Assembly: GCA_964424565.1 (NCBI GenBank) | Contig: CAYRIZ010000072.1 | Coordinates: 1-8,586, forward strand | DNA: 8,586 nucleotides | Direction of reading: 5' to 3' | Source of the DNA: Avisuccinivibrio sp964424565 | GTDB lineage: Bacteria; Pseudomonadota; Gammaproteobacteria; Enterobacterales; Succinivibrionaceae | Shown: positions 1 through 6,192 of the stretch, in pieces | How the letters are laid out: each line of letters starts with the position of its first letter | Position numbering within the stretch: the stretch's first letter is position 1 | Notes under the pieces: model-generated | What the model was told of the DNA's origin: nothing | Database searches by the model: none | Seen by the model: the letters and a program-made list of their open reading frames with translations, nothing else | Translations under genes and position numbers: made by a program

Positions 1-59
1 ATGATACAAAAAATGGCAGCTGAAAATTCTTAAAATCTGCTGCCCAATGTCAGATTACG

Positions 60-755
60 GTGACTATCCTGCTTTTTCAGCGGCTGGGGCAGCTGCAGAC
101 TGCTGTACTGCTGCTGGCCGGGCAGCTGATCTTCAGTCTGATGATTGACCATTTTTCTTTGTTCGGGGCCAGACGCATTGAACTTTCCCTGATCAGAATC
201 ACCGCCGTACTGATCCTGGCCTCAGGAGTACTGCTGATATTGACCGAGCGCAGTAAGAGCAGTAAGTCTCATCAGACGGAGACGCGGCCTGCCAAAGACC
301 GCGGCCGGGCGGCATTAGTGTGGCAGTGCACAGGCATCATTGACGGTGCACTGATGACCGCCATCGGTGCTATTTACGGCAGGCTGGGGCAGGAGCTGGG
401 CTCGGCTGTGCAGGCATCCACGGTATCATTTTTCATCGCTGTGGCGGCCATGGCGCTGATCTGCCTCAGACGCGGCCGTATAAAACAGGCAGCGGCAGTA
501 TTCAGACAACCTGGTCCCTGGTGGATGTGGCTGGGAGGGATCTGCGGTGCACTGGCTGTATTCGGCAATGCCTGGCTGATTCCGCAGCTGGGAGCCGGTG
601 CTTTCTTCATGGCTTTTTTGCTGGGACAGATGGTGCTCAGCATGCTGATGGAGAGCAGGGGCTGGCTGGGGGCAGCCCAAAGGCACATCACAGCAGCAGA
701 GTTCTGCGGCATAGTGATCATGACCGCCGGAGCTGTGCTGATCAGGCTAAATTAA
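60..755 (+). CDS. DMT-superfamily transporter of the YdcZ (DUF606) type, 5' end missing or broken
   Basis: This is an inner-membrane protein of the YdcZ branch of the drug/metabolite transporter superfamily; its substrate is unknown. The visible 231 residues hold the second half of one domain and a complete second domain. The family's paired motifs are present: GQLIFSLMIDHFSLFG at residues 21-36 and its counterpart GQMVLSMLMESRGWLG at 189-204. Hydrophobic segments lie near 12-33, 45-62, 89-108, 117-136, 155-175, 180-197 and 212-229, with a charged loop at 63-88. Two-domain members run to about 300 residues, so the first half-domain is missing. The GTG at 60 is only the first possible start after a stop at 21-23 and has no convincing ribosome site. 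The frame is open from 24, and dropping one A from the run at 23-26 joins it to an upstream frame reading KKWQLKFLKSAAQCQITVT, so a frameshift near 23-26 is likely. Family confident; start not. Confidence 0.75.
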   Translation: MTILLFQRLGQLQTAVLLLAGQLIFSLMIDHFSLFGARRIELSLIRITAVLILASGVLLILTERSKSSKSHQTETRPAKDRGRAALVWQCTGIIDGALMTAIGAIYGRLGQELGSAVQASTVSFFIAVAAMALICLRRGRIKQAAAVFRQPGPWWMWLGGICGALAVFGNAWLIPQLGAGAFFMAFLLGQMVLSMLMESRGWLGAAQRHITAAEFCGIVIMTAGAVLIRLN

Positions 756-976
756 GCTCGCAGGCGCCGGCGGCTGAAACCAGAAACCAAAGCTTCTTTA
801 GGCGGCAGACCGTAAGAGGTTTTTAGGCGCAGGGGCACTGCGCTGTCTTTCACTTCCCATCAGGTGCGGTCGCCGGCGCCGAGTGGGGGTCCCTTCTCCG
901 TACTCTTCCATCTCATCAGCACTTTCCTGCAGCACAGCACGTCAGCTGCCGGGTACACCTTTCCGGGGAAGTTCAG

Positions 977-1007
977 CCGCCGGGGTCTGCCTTGCCCGGC
1001 GGATTTT
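977..1007 (+). terminator. Intrinsic terminator between transporter and NERD gene
   Basis: A perfect 8-bp GC stem, CCGCCGGG (977-984) with CCCGGCGG (995-1002), has a 10-nt loop and is followed at once by ATTTT. It sits downstream of the transporter on the same strand and just before the A+T-rich promoter region of the next gene, which is where a terminator is expected. The T run is short (four). Confidence 0.6.
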
Positions 1008-1033
1008 AAGCAAAAACCTGTTTAATTTTTATT

Positions 1034-1039
1034 TATAAT
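1034..1039 (+). promoter_or_regulatory. Candidate -10 box upstream of the NERD gene
   Basis: A perfect TATAAT stands in an A+T-rich tract about 27 bp past the terminator and about 136 bp before the start codon at 1176. No good -35 hexamer lies 16-18 bp upstream, so this is a candidate only. Weaker -10-like matches occur near 1142-1150, closer to the gene. Confidence 0.3.
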
Positions 1040-1162
1040 TGTCGCTGTTGTCTCTTCTTATGGGAGCTGATTGATTATTTTTATTAAAATCCTGCCAGGA
1101 TGTATTGCTTAAAATAAGATTTAGTGAACTTAAGAAGTTATTACTGTATTTTCAGATTGTTT

Positions 1163-1166
1163 AAGG
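1163..1166 (+). promoter_or_regulatory. Ribosome binding site setting the NERD gene start
   Basis: AAGG lies nine bases before ATG 1176. It overlaps the region before the in-frame TTG codons at 1167 and 1170, which are too close to it to be used, so it favours the ATG as the start. Confidence 0.5.
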
Positions 1167-1175
1167 TTGTTGATT

Positions 1176-3032
1176 ATGCCATTGATAGTTTACGAATGTC
1201 CCAGATATGAATGTCAGCATGAAAACAGACAATTTATCAGAGCTGTACGTTCACTGCATAACTATTTCAGCGGACGCGAAGATCTGGGAGTATTTATTGG
1301 AAATATCAATATAGGCAATGCTCTGGACGGCTTGATCATCAAAAATGATGGTCTCATCATAGTCGAATTCAAGGATTTCTCCGGCAGCCTGATGGCAAGA
1401 CAAAACGGAGAATGGACCTGCGACCATCTTCTCATTCATGGAGGAGCAAATAATAAAACTGTTTTTCAGCAGCTTAAGCTGAATAAAAGATCATTTATCA
1501 AAGCTCTGGCAGACCGTCGCCTGCTGAGTGACAAGTATTTCTACTTTGTGCATGTTATGGTGGTACTGACCAGACTGGATAAGGTAGAGTTCGTGGATTT
1601 TGACCGCCAGAATCAGCAATGGATCACGGTCACCGATATTGACAAAATCGGCAGTGCCATGGCCCGGATAAAAATGGGCCAGTCTATCAATAAACGAACC
1701 GGCAGAAAGGAGCAGCTGAGCTTCAGCAATGATGATATATGGAAATTTCTGCGGCAAATCAGAATTGACGAGCGGGCGCTGATAACTGACTATTCCTGCA
1801 CCAGCATGATGCCTCCCGATCTGTTTCATGCCGATCAGCCACACAATGGCAAAAATAAATCTCTGGAAGATCTGCTGGTCGTAACTACCGAGAACTGCCG
1901 GCAGGCAGAAGAAAAACTCAAAACGGCAGAAGAGACCATCAATTCGCTCAAAAGCGAACATGAAGCCAAAATTAATGAGCTGCGTGCCGCCAGCGATAAA
2001 ACAGAGGCAGAACTTACAGAGTGTAAAAGTAATCTGTCTGCAGCGCAGGAGCAGATAAAAGCCCTTACCGGAGAAAATACTGAACTGCACAAGCAGATAG
2101 CAGCACTGCAAAATGCCCATGAGGCTGATGTTGCTGCAGAACAAGTAACAGCTGCAGAGGAAAATTCCGATCCTCCGCCAGGCGAAAATGCGGCCGAAGG
2201 TGATGCAATAACCGCTGACAGCAGTGAGGCTGCGGCAGAACCTGCAGCGGATAAAGACCCCCAGGCTGCATCACCAGAGCAGAGCTGCACTCCTGCACCT
2301 GAAGACACGCCGCTGCCACTGCAGACTGCAGAACCAAAAGATGCCGCCGCTGCTGCTGATGCTTCTCCTGCAGAGAAAGCAGAAGAAGCAGAGAAGACCT
2401 TCGATACACCGCAGAGCGAAAATGCCGCCGCAGCCAATGCAACAACTGCCGACAGCCTTGAGAATGCAGCAGATCCTGCAGCAGGTCAGAACATGTCTGC
2501 AGCGCAGGAGCAACAAGATGAGATCAACAGTCTGGTGCAGGAGAATATGGAGCTGAAAAAGCAGCTTGCAGAACTGCAAAGCGCGGGCGGCCTTTCTGCT
2601 CTGCTGGCCGGGCTGAAGGACGCAGTGGAGCATGTGCAGCACCCCGGGGACGGATATGCAGCCGGACTTGATGCCCTGTACGCCGAAAAGGAACAGCTTA
2701 CCCGCACGCTTTTACAAAGCCAGAGTAATCTGATTGCAGCGCAGAAGGATACCAATGATCTTATGCGGGAAAATATGAAGCTTAAGGAGCAGATTGCCGA
2801 ACTGAAAGATACCAGTCAGGTTGCAGTGCTCTCCCAAAAGCTTAATCAGGCGACTGCAACTATAGACAGCCTGAAAACTGCCTATGAGAACAAACTCAAT
2901 GCCCTGCGCGATGATCGTGACATGGTGGTAAAAGATCTTATTGAGAGCAAAAATAATCTGATAGCAGTGCAGAACAATGCCCAGGCTCTGCTGCAGGAAA
3001 ATATGGAACTGAAAAACAAATTGGGGAACTGA
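1176..3032 (+). CDS. NERD-domain protein with long coiled coil and 76-residue repeats
   Basis: A 618-residue protein with no signal peptide or membrane segment. Residues about 12-165 look like a nuclease-related domain (NERD), a PD-(D/E)xK-type fold often linked to DNA processing: E16 in the first helix, D51 in NALDGLI, E64 and K66 in IIVEFKDFSG, and W80. From about residue 229 the chain is heptad-rich coiled coil. It is broken by an Ala/Glu/Pro-rich linker at about 315-440, and from residue 456 it consists of 76-residue repeats, each starting ENM-x-LK-x-Q-I/L. ATG 1176 is preferred over TTG 1167 because AAGG at 1163-1166 lies nine bases before it. The gene looks A+T-richer than its neighbours and stands alone, with no helicase or methylase partner. 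The stop at 3030-3032 seems to come from a frameshift; the tail continues to 3350. The domain call is by motif, and no specific function is known. Confidence 0.8.
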   Translation: MPLIVYECPRYECQHENRQFIRAVRSLHNYFSGREDLGVFIGNINIGNALDGLIIKNDGLIIVEFKDFSGSLMARQNGEWTCDHLLIHGGANNKTVFQQLKLNKRSFIKALADRRLLSDKYFYFVHVMVVLTRLDKVEFVDFDRQNQQWITVTDIDKIGSAMARIKMGQSINKRTGRKEQLSFSNDDIWKFLRQIRIDERALITDYSCTSMMPPDLFHADQPHNGKNKSLEDLLVVTTENCRQAEEKLKTAEETINSLKSEHEAKINELRAASDKTEAELTECKSNLSAAQEQIKALTGENTELHKQIAALQNAHEADVAAEQVTAAEENSDPPPGENAAEGDAITADSSEAAAEPAADKDPQAASPEQSCTPAPEDTPLPLQTAEPKDAAAAADASPAEKAEEAEKTFDTPQSENAAAANATTADSLENAADPAAGQNMSAAQEQQDEINSLVQENMELKKQLAELQSAGGLSALLAGLKDAVEHVQHPGDGYAAGLDALYAEKEQLTRTLLQSQSNLIAAQKDTNDLMRENMKLKEQIAELKDTSQVAVLSQKLNQATATIDSLKTAYENKLNALRDDRDMVVKDLIESKNNLIAVQNNAQALLQENMELKNKLGN

Positions 3033-3350
3033 AAAATACCAACAGCTCTTTTCTGTTTGAAAAGCAGAAGGAAGCAAAGGATAATATGAACTGCCTGCAG
3101 GCAGTACCTCAATCAAAACTCGATGAACTGCGTGCTGATAAAAATAAGGTTATCAGAGAGCTGATACAAAGTCAGAATAATCTGACTGCCCGGCAAAAAG
3201 ATGTCAATGTACTTATACAGAAAGGAAAATACAAAGATGAACATGCAGCTTGAACAAAATAATGATGAAATTGCAATGTTTACCCAAAAACTTAAGGAAG
3301 CAGAAGAAACTATCAGCAGACTGCGCGCTGAAAAAATAAGGTCACGCTGA
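2541..3350 (+). repeat. 228-bp (76-codon) tandem coding repeat, about 3.5 copies
   Basis: The motif GA(A/G)AAT(A/T/C) plus a helix rich in K, L and Q recurs at 2541, 2769, 2997 and 3225, exactly 228 bp apart each time. Each unit reads roughly ENM-x-LK-x-Q-I-x-EL, then a variable part, then LNALR-D/E-like and S-x-NNL-x-A-x-Q segments. Unit 1 has a more diverged middle. Unit 4 is cut short and has lost about 12 codons. An earlier half-unit lies at about 1905-2072. The periodicity is read directly from the sequence; the expansion mechanism is inferred. Confidence 0.75.
3033..3350 (+). pseudogene. Frameshifted C-terminal tail of the NERD/coiled-coil gene
   Basis: Past the stop at 3030-3032 the same repeat family goes on. 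From 3017 in a different frame it reads QIGELKNTN and later KLDELRADKNKVIREL and SQNNLTARQKD, to a stop at 3251-3253. From 3225 the original frame reads ENTKMNMQLEQ and KLKEAEETISRLRAEK, to TGA at 3348-3350. One missing A in the run 3012-3016 and one extra G at 3224-3225 explain both shifts, and they cancel, so the repeat period stays 228 bp. With both repaired the protein would be about 724 residues. A further A missing from the run 3331-3336 would give RAEKNKV, as in the preceding unit. It may be real decay, phase variation or sequence error. Confidence 0.7.
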
Positions 3351-3453
3351 GGTTTCAGTGACCTAATCCAACCTTCAGGGGCCTCCCCTCGGGAACAGGG
3401 TACTGCCGGCCGCTAAAGGTCTAATACTGCAGTGCGCCATCAAGGCTGCAGCT
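3351..3453. other. Convergent gap between NERD gene tail and aldo/keto reductase
   Basis: About 100 bp between facing genes. The only structure is a small AGGGG-CCT-CCCCT hairpin (3377-3389) without a T run, too weak to call a terminator. The first bases still recall the 76-codon repeat (TCC AAC CTT near 3367-3375) but are too decayed to translate. Confidence 0.4.
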
Positions 3454-4293
3454 TCAGTACCAATCATGCTTTTCTCTACGTTCGAGGGCCGCTATGGCCT
3501 GCATTTCCTCCGCAGTCAGCTGAAAATCCAGCACCTGCAGATTTTCCTTTAAGTGCTCGGGATCGTGAGAGCCGGGGATCACCGCCACGCCGCGCTCTAT
3601 ATTCCAGTGCAGAATGATCTGCGCTGGGGTTCGGCGGTGCGCGGCGGCAATGGCGGTAATGACTGGATCCTGCAGCAGCTGCGACGTAAAGCCGCGCCCG
3701 CCTAAGGGATACCAGGACTGCACCAGCAGCCCCAGCGACTGCAGATACTGCGTGGCCTCCCGATCCTGATAGTAGGGATGCAGCTCATTTTGCACCAGCA
3801 CCGGCTGCAGCGCAGCCTGCGGCAGAAAGCGATCTATCTCAGAGATGTAGTAGCAGGAGAGGGCCCCGAAGCGGATTTTGCCGGCCGCCACTGCCTGCTC
3901 CACGGCCCGCCATGCCTTCAGGTCATTGCCGGCGGGGTGATGCAGCAGCATGATGTCTATGTAATCAAGCTGCAGCCGGCGCAGGCACTCATCTATCACG
4001 GCACCAGCCCGCTCGTATTCATTGGGATAGAGTTTGTCGGCCACCAGCACCTCACTGCGCGGCACGGAGGACTGCCGCAGGCCCTGTCCCACCTCAGCTT
4101 CATTGCCGTAGAGCGTGGCGGTATCGATCAGGCGGTACCCCAGATCCACAGCCGTGCTGACTGCACGCACGCAGTCCCGGCCGTGCAGGCTGTAGGTACC
4201 CAGTCCCACTGCCGGCAGGGCAAAGCCGGACGGCAGGGTAAAGCAGCCCTGATTATTCAGTCTGCAGGGCGTTGAGACATAAGCAGTGCTCAT
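3454..4293 (-). CDS. Aldo/keto reductase (2,5-diketogluconate reductase-like)
   Basis: A cytosolic 279-residue NAD(P)H-dependent reductase of the aldo/keto reductase superfamily, likely reducing a sugar-derived or small carbonyl; the substrate is unknown. The catalytic tetrad is intact: D57 (RLIDTA), Y62 (LYGNE), K87 (VADKLYPN) and H118 (LLHHP). Further family motifs are QNELHPYYQ (168-176) and the cofactor loop IPGSHDPEHLKENL (239-252). That loop usually reads IPKS...R, and the Lys and Arg that hold the NADPH 2'-phosphate are G241 and H247 here, which suggests NADH use. Length is normal for the family. ATG 4293 is chosen over TTG 4314 because AAGGAG ends six bases before it. It lies in the same direction as the LysR regulator, 358 bp upstream, so it probably has its own promoter and may be a target of that regulator. 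Confidence 0.9.
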   Translation of the reverse strand: MSTAYVSTPCRLNNQGCFTLPSGFALPAVGLGTYSLHGRDCVRAVSTAVDLGYRLIDTATLYGNEAEVGQGLRQSSVPRSEVLVADKLYPNEYERAGAVIDECLRRLQLDYIDIMLLHHPAGNDLKAWRAVEQAVAAGKIRFGALSCYYISEIDRFLPQAALQPVLVQNELHPYYQDREATQYLQSLGLLVQSWYPLGGRGFTSQLLQDPVITAIAAAHRRTPAQIILHWNIERGVAVIPGSHDPEHLKENLQVLDFQLTAEEMQAIAALERREKHDWY

Positions 4294-4651
4294 ATAAATC
4301 TCCTTTTGGCTCAAGTATGTTCCTTTAAGCTAAGCCAGGAATGCTTCTCTGCCTTAAGTTTTATTTCCGGTCTTAGGCCTCATTGCAGGTGGGGCAGAGC
4401 AGCAGCCCTGGTCCGAAATCTTTGAGGCAGCTGCAGGCAACGGGGGGCATCCCAGGCAGAGCAAAACTGCATTCCAACCTTCATGCTGCAGCCTTAGGAG
4501 CAGAGCCGGCGGCAGGGCGTTCTGCAGCGGCTGTCCCACTGTAGTTTCTGGTTGCTCTTTGCGAGCAGGATCTGCTGTGGTCTGCCTCTTCCCGGCGCTC
4601 CTCACCCCCCCCCGGTCAAATACTGCCAAACTCTCCATGATCCGCCGTCTG
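4294..4651. other. Gene-free interval between LysR regulator and aldo/keto reductase
   Basis: About 358 bp with no gene I can support. A 94-codon minus-strand frame (4354-4638) gives a Pro/Ala/Gln-rich translation of no family and has no ribosome site. Visible features are a run of nine C at 4605-4613, 39 bp past the LysR stop (G9 on the transcribed strand), and an imperfect inverted repeat GCCTTAAG...CTTAGGC (4351-4378) about 58-85 bp before the reductase start, which could be an operator. No clear -35/-10 pair was found for the reductase. Confidence 0.4.
4300..4305 (-). promoter_or_regulatory. Ribosome binding site of the aldo/keto reductase
   Basis: On the minus strand AAGGAG precedes ATG 4293 by six bases. 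This rules against the upstream in-frame TTG at 4314, which would place this site inside the coding region. Confidence 0.75.
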
Positions 4652-5575
4652 CTATGCCGCCGGCTGATTCAGGATGCTTTGCAGCCGCTCTGCAAATTCC
4701 CTGACCACCGCCGAAGGTGTTTTGGAATAAACCATGCCCAGCGGAATGCGCCAGGGCCACTGCATCTGCATGGTGATCACCCCGGGATGCACATCCTGCC
4801 ACAGCTCCAGCGTTTCCATCAGGCAGCAGGAGTTTACGCAGGTGTTGAAGCTGGACAAATCATAGAAGTGCGGCAGATCCTGAATCCTGACTTCAGGATG
4901 ACATTTTTCCAGATCATCGCGCAGCGCATCGAGCACTGGCGAATGTCCGCGCTGCACCAGCAGCAAGGTCTCGCCCTGCAGATCATCCCAGGACAGCGGT
5001 CCCGATCCTGCCCGTCCGGCCAGGCGGTGCCGGCGGGGCACCCCTATGGCGCAGCTGATGTCCTGCAGGTGCAGGATATTAAAGTGGTGCTGCCAGGCAG
5101 TGCTGTCACAGGGACCGGCAAAACAGTCAATGTCCTGTCCTATGGAGTTGAGCATGGCCTGCAGTCCGGCCGGAGTGTCATCAAAGGGCACCACGCGGAT
5201 GGAAAAGGGCAAAGAGCCGTCATCTATGCGGGTAAGTAGCTGCATCAGAATGCGGCAGGGGCGCAGGATGGAGGTGCCGATGCGGATGATCTGCCGTAGA
5301 GGATCTGCTGTCTGCCGGGCCCGGGTGACGGCAGCCTCGCACTGTTTGATGATCTCCTGGCAGTCCTGGTAAAAGATCCGGCCTGCCGCCGTCAGGGACA
5401 CGCCCTGAGTGGATCGCTGCAGCAGTTTTACTCCCACAGCCTCCTCCAGCTTGTTGATTTGATTCATCACTGAGGCCGGAGTGGTATAGAGCACGTGAGC
5501 CGCCTGCAGAAAGCTGCCCTGATCGGCTGCGGTAATAAAGGTGCCGATCTCCCGCCTGTATATGGCCTGCTGCAA
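4652..5575 (-). CDS. LysR-family transcriptional regulator
   Basis: A 307-residue DNA-binding regulator of normal LysR length. The N-terminal winged helix-turn-helix covers about residues 5-65: FITAADQGSFLQAAHVLYTT, then VMNQINKLEEAVGVKLLQRS and LTAAGRIFY, matching the family's F-x-x-A-x-x-x-GSF-x-x-AA ... I-x-x-LE-x-x-x-G-x-x-L-x-x-R ... LT-x-AG pattern. A linker helix (66-90) leads to an effector-binding domain (about 95-300) containing IGVPRRHRLAGR and a C-terminal stretch rich in W, M and P. The start is TTG 5575, set by AGGAGG eight bases upstream (5584-5589). It is divergent from the short-chain dehydrogenase gene and upstream of the aldo/keto reductase. By the usual LysR rule it should regulate the divergent gene, and perhaps the reductase, in response to a small metabolite. 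The effector is unknown. Confidence 0.9.
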   Translation of the reverse strand: MQQAIYRREIGTFITAADQGSFLQAAHVLYTTPASVMNQINKLEEAVGVKLLQRSTQGVSLTAAGRIFYQDCQEIIKQCEAAVTRARQTADPLRQIIRIGTSILRPCRILMQLLTRIDDGSLPFSIRVVPFDDTPAGLQAMLNSIGQDIDCFAGPCDSTAWQHHFNILHLQDISCAIGVPRRHRLAGRAGSGPLSWDDLQGETLLLVQRGHSPVLDALRDDLEKCHPEVRIQDLPHFYDLSSFNTCVNSCCLMETLELWQDVHPGVITMQMQWPWRIPLGMVYSKTPSAVVREFAERLQSILNQPAA

Positions 5576-5583
5576 ATCCTCTT

Positions 5584-5589
5584 CCTCCT
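5584..5589 (-). promoter_or_regulatory. Strong ribosome binding site deciding the TTG start of the LysR gene
   Basis: On the minus strand AGGAGG lies eight bases before TTG 5575. No ATG or GTG codon sits between it and the conserved helix-turn-helix, so TTG is the best start. Confidence 0.7.
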
Positions 5590-5965
5590 TTGGCTCTGAG
5601 CTTTCCGGCAGTAGTTTTTTGGGGTGGGCCGAAGCCTGCTCTGTCTTTTCCCGAAAAGTTGTGTGCCCGGCAGGGCCGGCGGCTGCAAACTGCTTGGAGA
5701 GGAGCTTTGGCCGTCCCGGGCCGGCGCCGCTGCAGCCTTACACTTTCATCCTACTTGGGACAGGCTCTGTGGGCTGTGGTCCGGGTAGTGATCCCAGCCG
5801 TTAGCCCCCTCCTTTTTAGCCCCTGTGCACTGCTTCATCTTCCACTGCCGCACTCAGCGGGCGGGGCAGGGTGGAGTGAAACCATGGTGTCTTGATGCTT
5901 GTAATGTAGGAGCTTCTGCCTGCAGTCTGCATACCGCCCGGGGACAATACCGCTGCCGGCAGTTG

Positions 5966-5986
5966 GCTTTTAGTTTTTCTAAAAGC
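5966..5986. promoter_or_regulatory. Perfect 8-bp inverted repeat, operator-like
   Basis: GCTTTTAG (5966-5973) and CTAAAAGC (5979-5986) flank TTTTT. The stem is A+T-rich with no T run after it, so a protein-binding site is more likely than a terminator. It lies about 207 bp before the dehydrogenase start. Confidence 0.35.
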
Positions 5987-6105
5987 GACTGTAACAAATT
6001 GAGATCTTCCCGGTCAATGACCAGGCCGCTAAACTGCCCGGCAGTACAGCCCAAGGGACAGACAGCGTGGAGACAATCACCTTTCTGACTGCGGGAGACG
6101 CCTGT

Positions 6106-6136
6106 TTGACTGACGGCAGGGCGGGAACCGTCATAA
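6106..6136 (+). promoter_or_regulatory. Candidate dehydrogenase promoter with embedded palindromic operator
   Basis: TTGACT (6106-6111) is a good -35. A weak -10, TCATAA (6131-6136), follows at a long 19-bp spacing. A perfect inverted repeat TGACGG-N11-CCGTCA (6111-6133) overlaps both elements, about 60-80 bp before ATG 6193, so a bound regulator would directly control access. Binding by the neighbouring LysR protein is inferred from position only. Confidence 0.35.
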
Positions 6137-6182
6137 GCAGGCAGAACCAGAACACAGACCTCAAAACATCCACAAAACCGCA

Positions 6183-6187
6183 GGGAG
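6183..6187 (+). promoter_or_regulatory. Ribosome binding site setting the dehydrogenase start
   Basis: GGGAG ends five bases before ATG 6193, and the protein from there begins with the first Rossmann strand (KKTIFVIGAG). This excludes the in-frame upstream ATG at 6067. Confidence 0.7.
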
Positions 6188-6192
6188 AAACT

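Larger units (their letters stand above)
756..1175. other. Gene-free interval between transporter and NERD gene
   Basis: About 420 bp with no convincing coding frame on either strand. The first 250 bp are G+C-rich, with short GGCGCC/CGCCGGCG-type palindromes near 764-775 and 870-880. The interval then holds an intrinsic terminator (977-1007) and changes sharply to an A+T-rich stretch (about 1005-1165) with a TATAAT box. The transporter stop lies about 220 bp before the terminator, so its transcript would have a long 3' tail unless it ends earlier. The composition break marks the border of the NERD gene, which may be an acquired segment. Confidence 0.6.
5576..6192. promoter_or_regulatory. 617-bp divergent regulatory region with several inverted repeats
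   Basis: This interval lies between the divergent LysR and dehydrogenase genes and is far longer than two promoters need. No coding frame is convincing, although one minus-strand frame includes a stretch reading LVIDREDLNLLQSLLEKLK (about 5965-6030) that looks protein-like. Perfect inverted repeats are CTTTTC-CC-GAAAAG (5645-5658), GCTTTTAG-T5-CTAAAAGC (5966-5986) and TGACGG-N11-CCGTCA (6111-6133). It is the natural place for LysR binding and for both promoters; no consensus -35/-10 pair stands out. Confidence 0.5.

Noticed and set aside
1491..2437. Two long minus-strand frames opposite the NERD/coiled-coil gene
   Set aside because: Ser/Ala- and Cys/Phe-rich translations are the expected mirror of the Glu/Ala/Lys-rich coiled-coil codons on the plus strand.
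3005..3025. Programmed -1 ribosomal frameshift at the A run of the NERD gene
   Set aside because: The heptamer is G-AAA-AAC rather than A-AAA-AAG or A-AAA-AAC, no stimulatory hairpin is evident after it, and the later compensating insertion fits mutation or sequence error better.
3377..3389. AGGGG-CCT-CCCCT hairpin as terminator of the convergent pair
   Set aside because: Only five base pairs with a three-base loop and no T run.
4354..4638. 94-codon minus-strand frame between regulator and reductase
   Set aside because: No ribosome site, no recognisable family, low-complexity Pro/Ala/Gln composition and a C9 run inside it.
6067..6192. 42-codon N-terminal extension of the dehydrogenase
   Set aside because: The ATG at 6193 has a good ribosome site and begins directly with the Rossmann strand; the extension overlaps the candidate promoter and has no homology.
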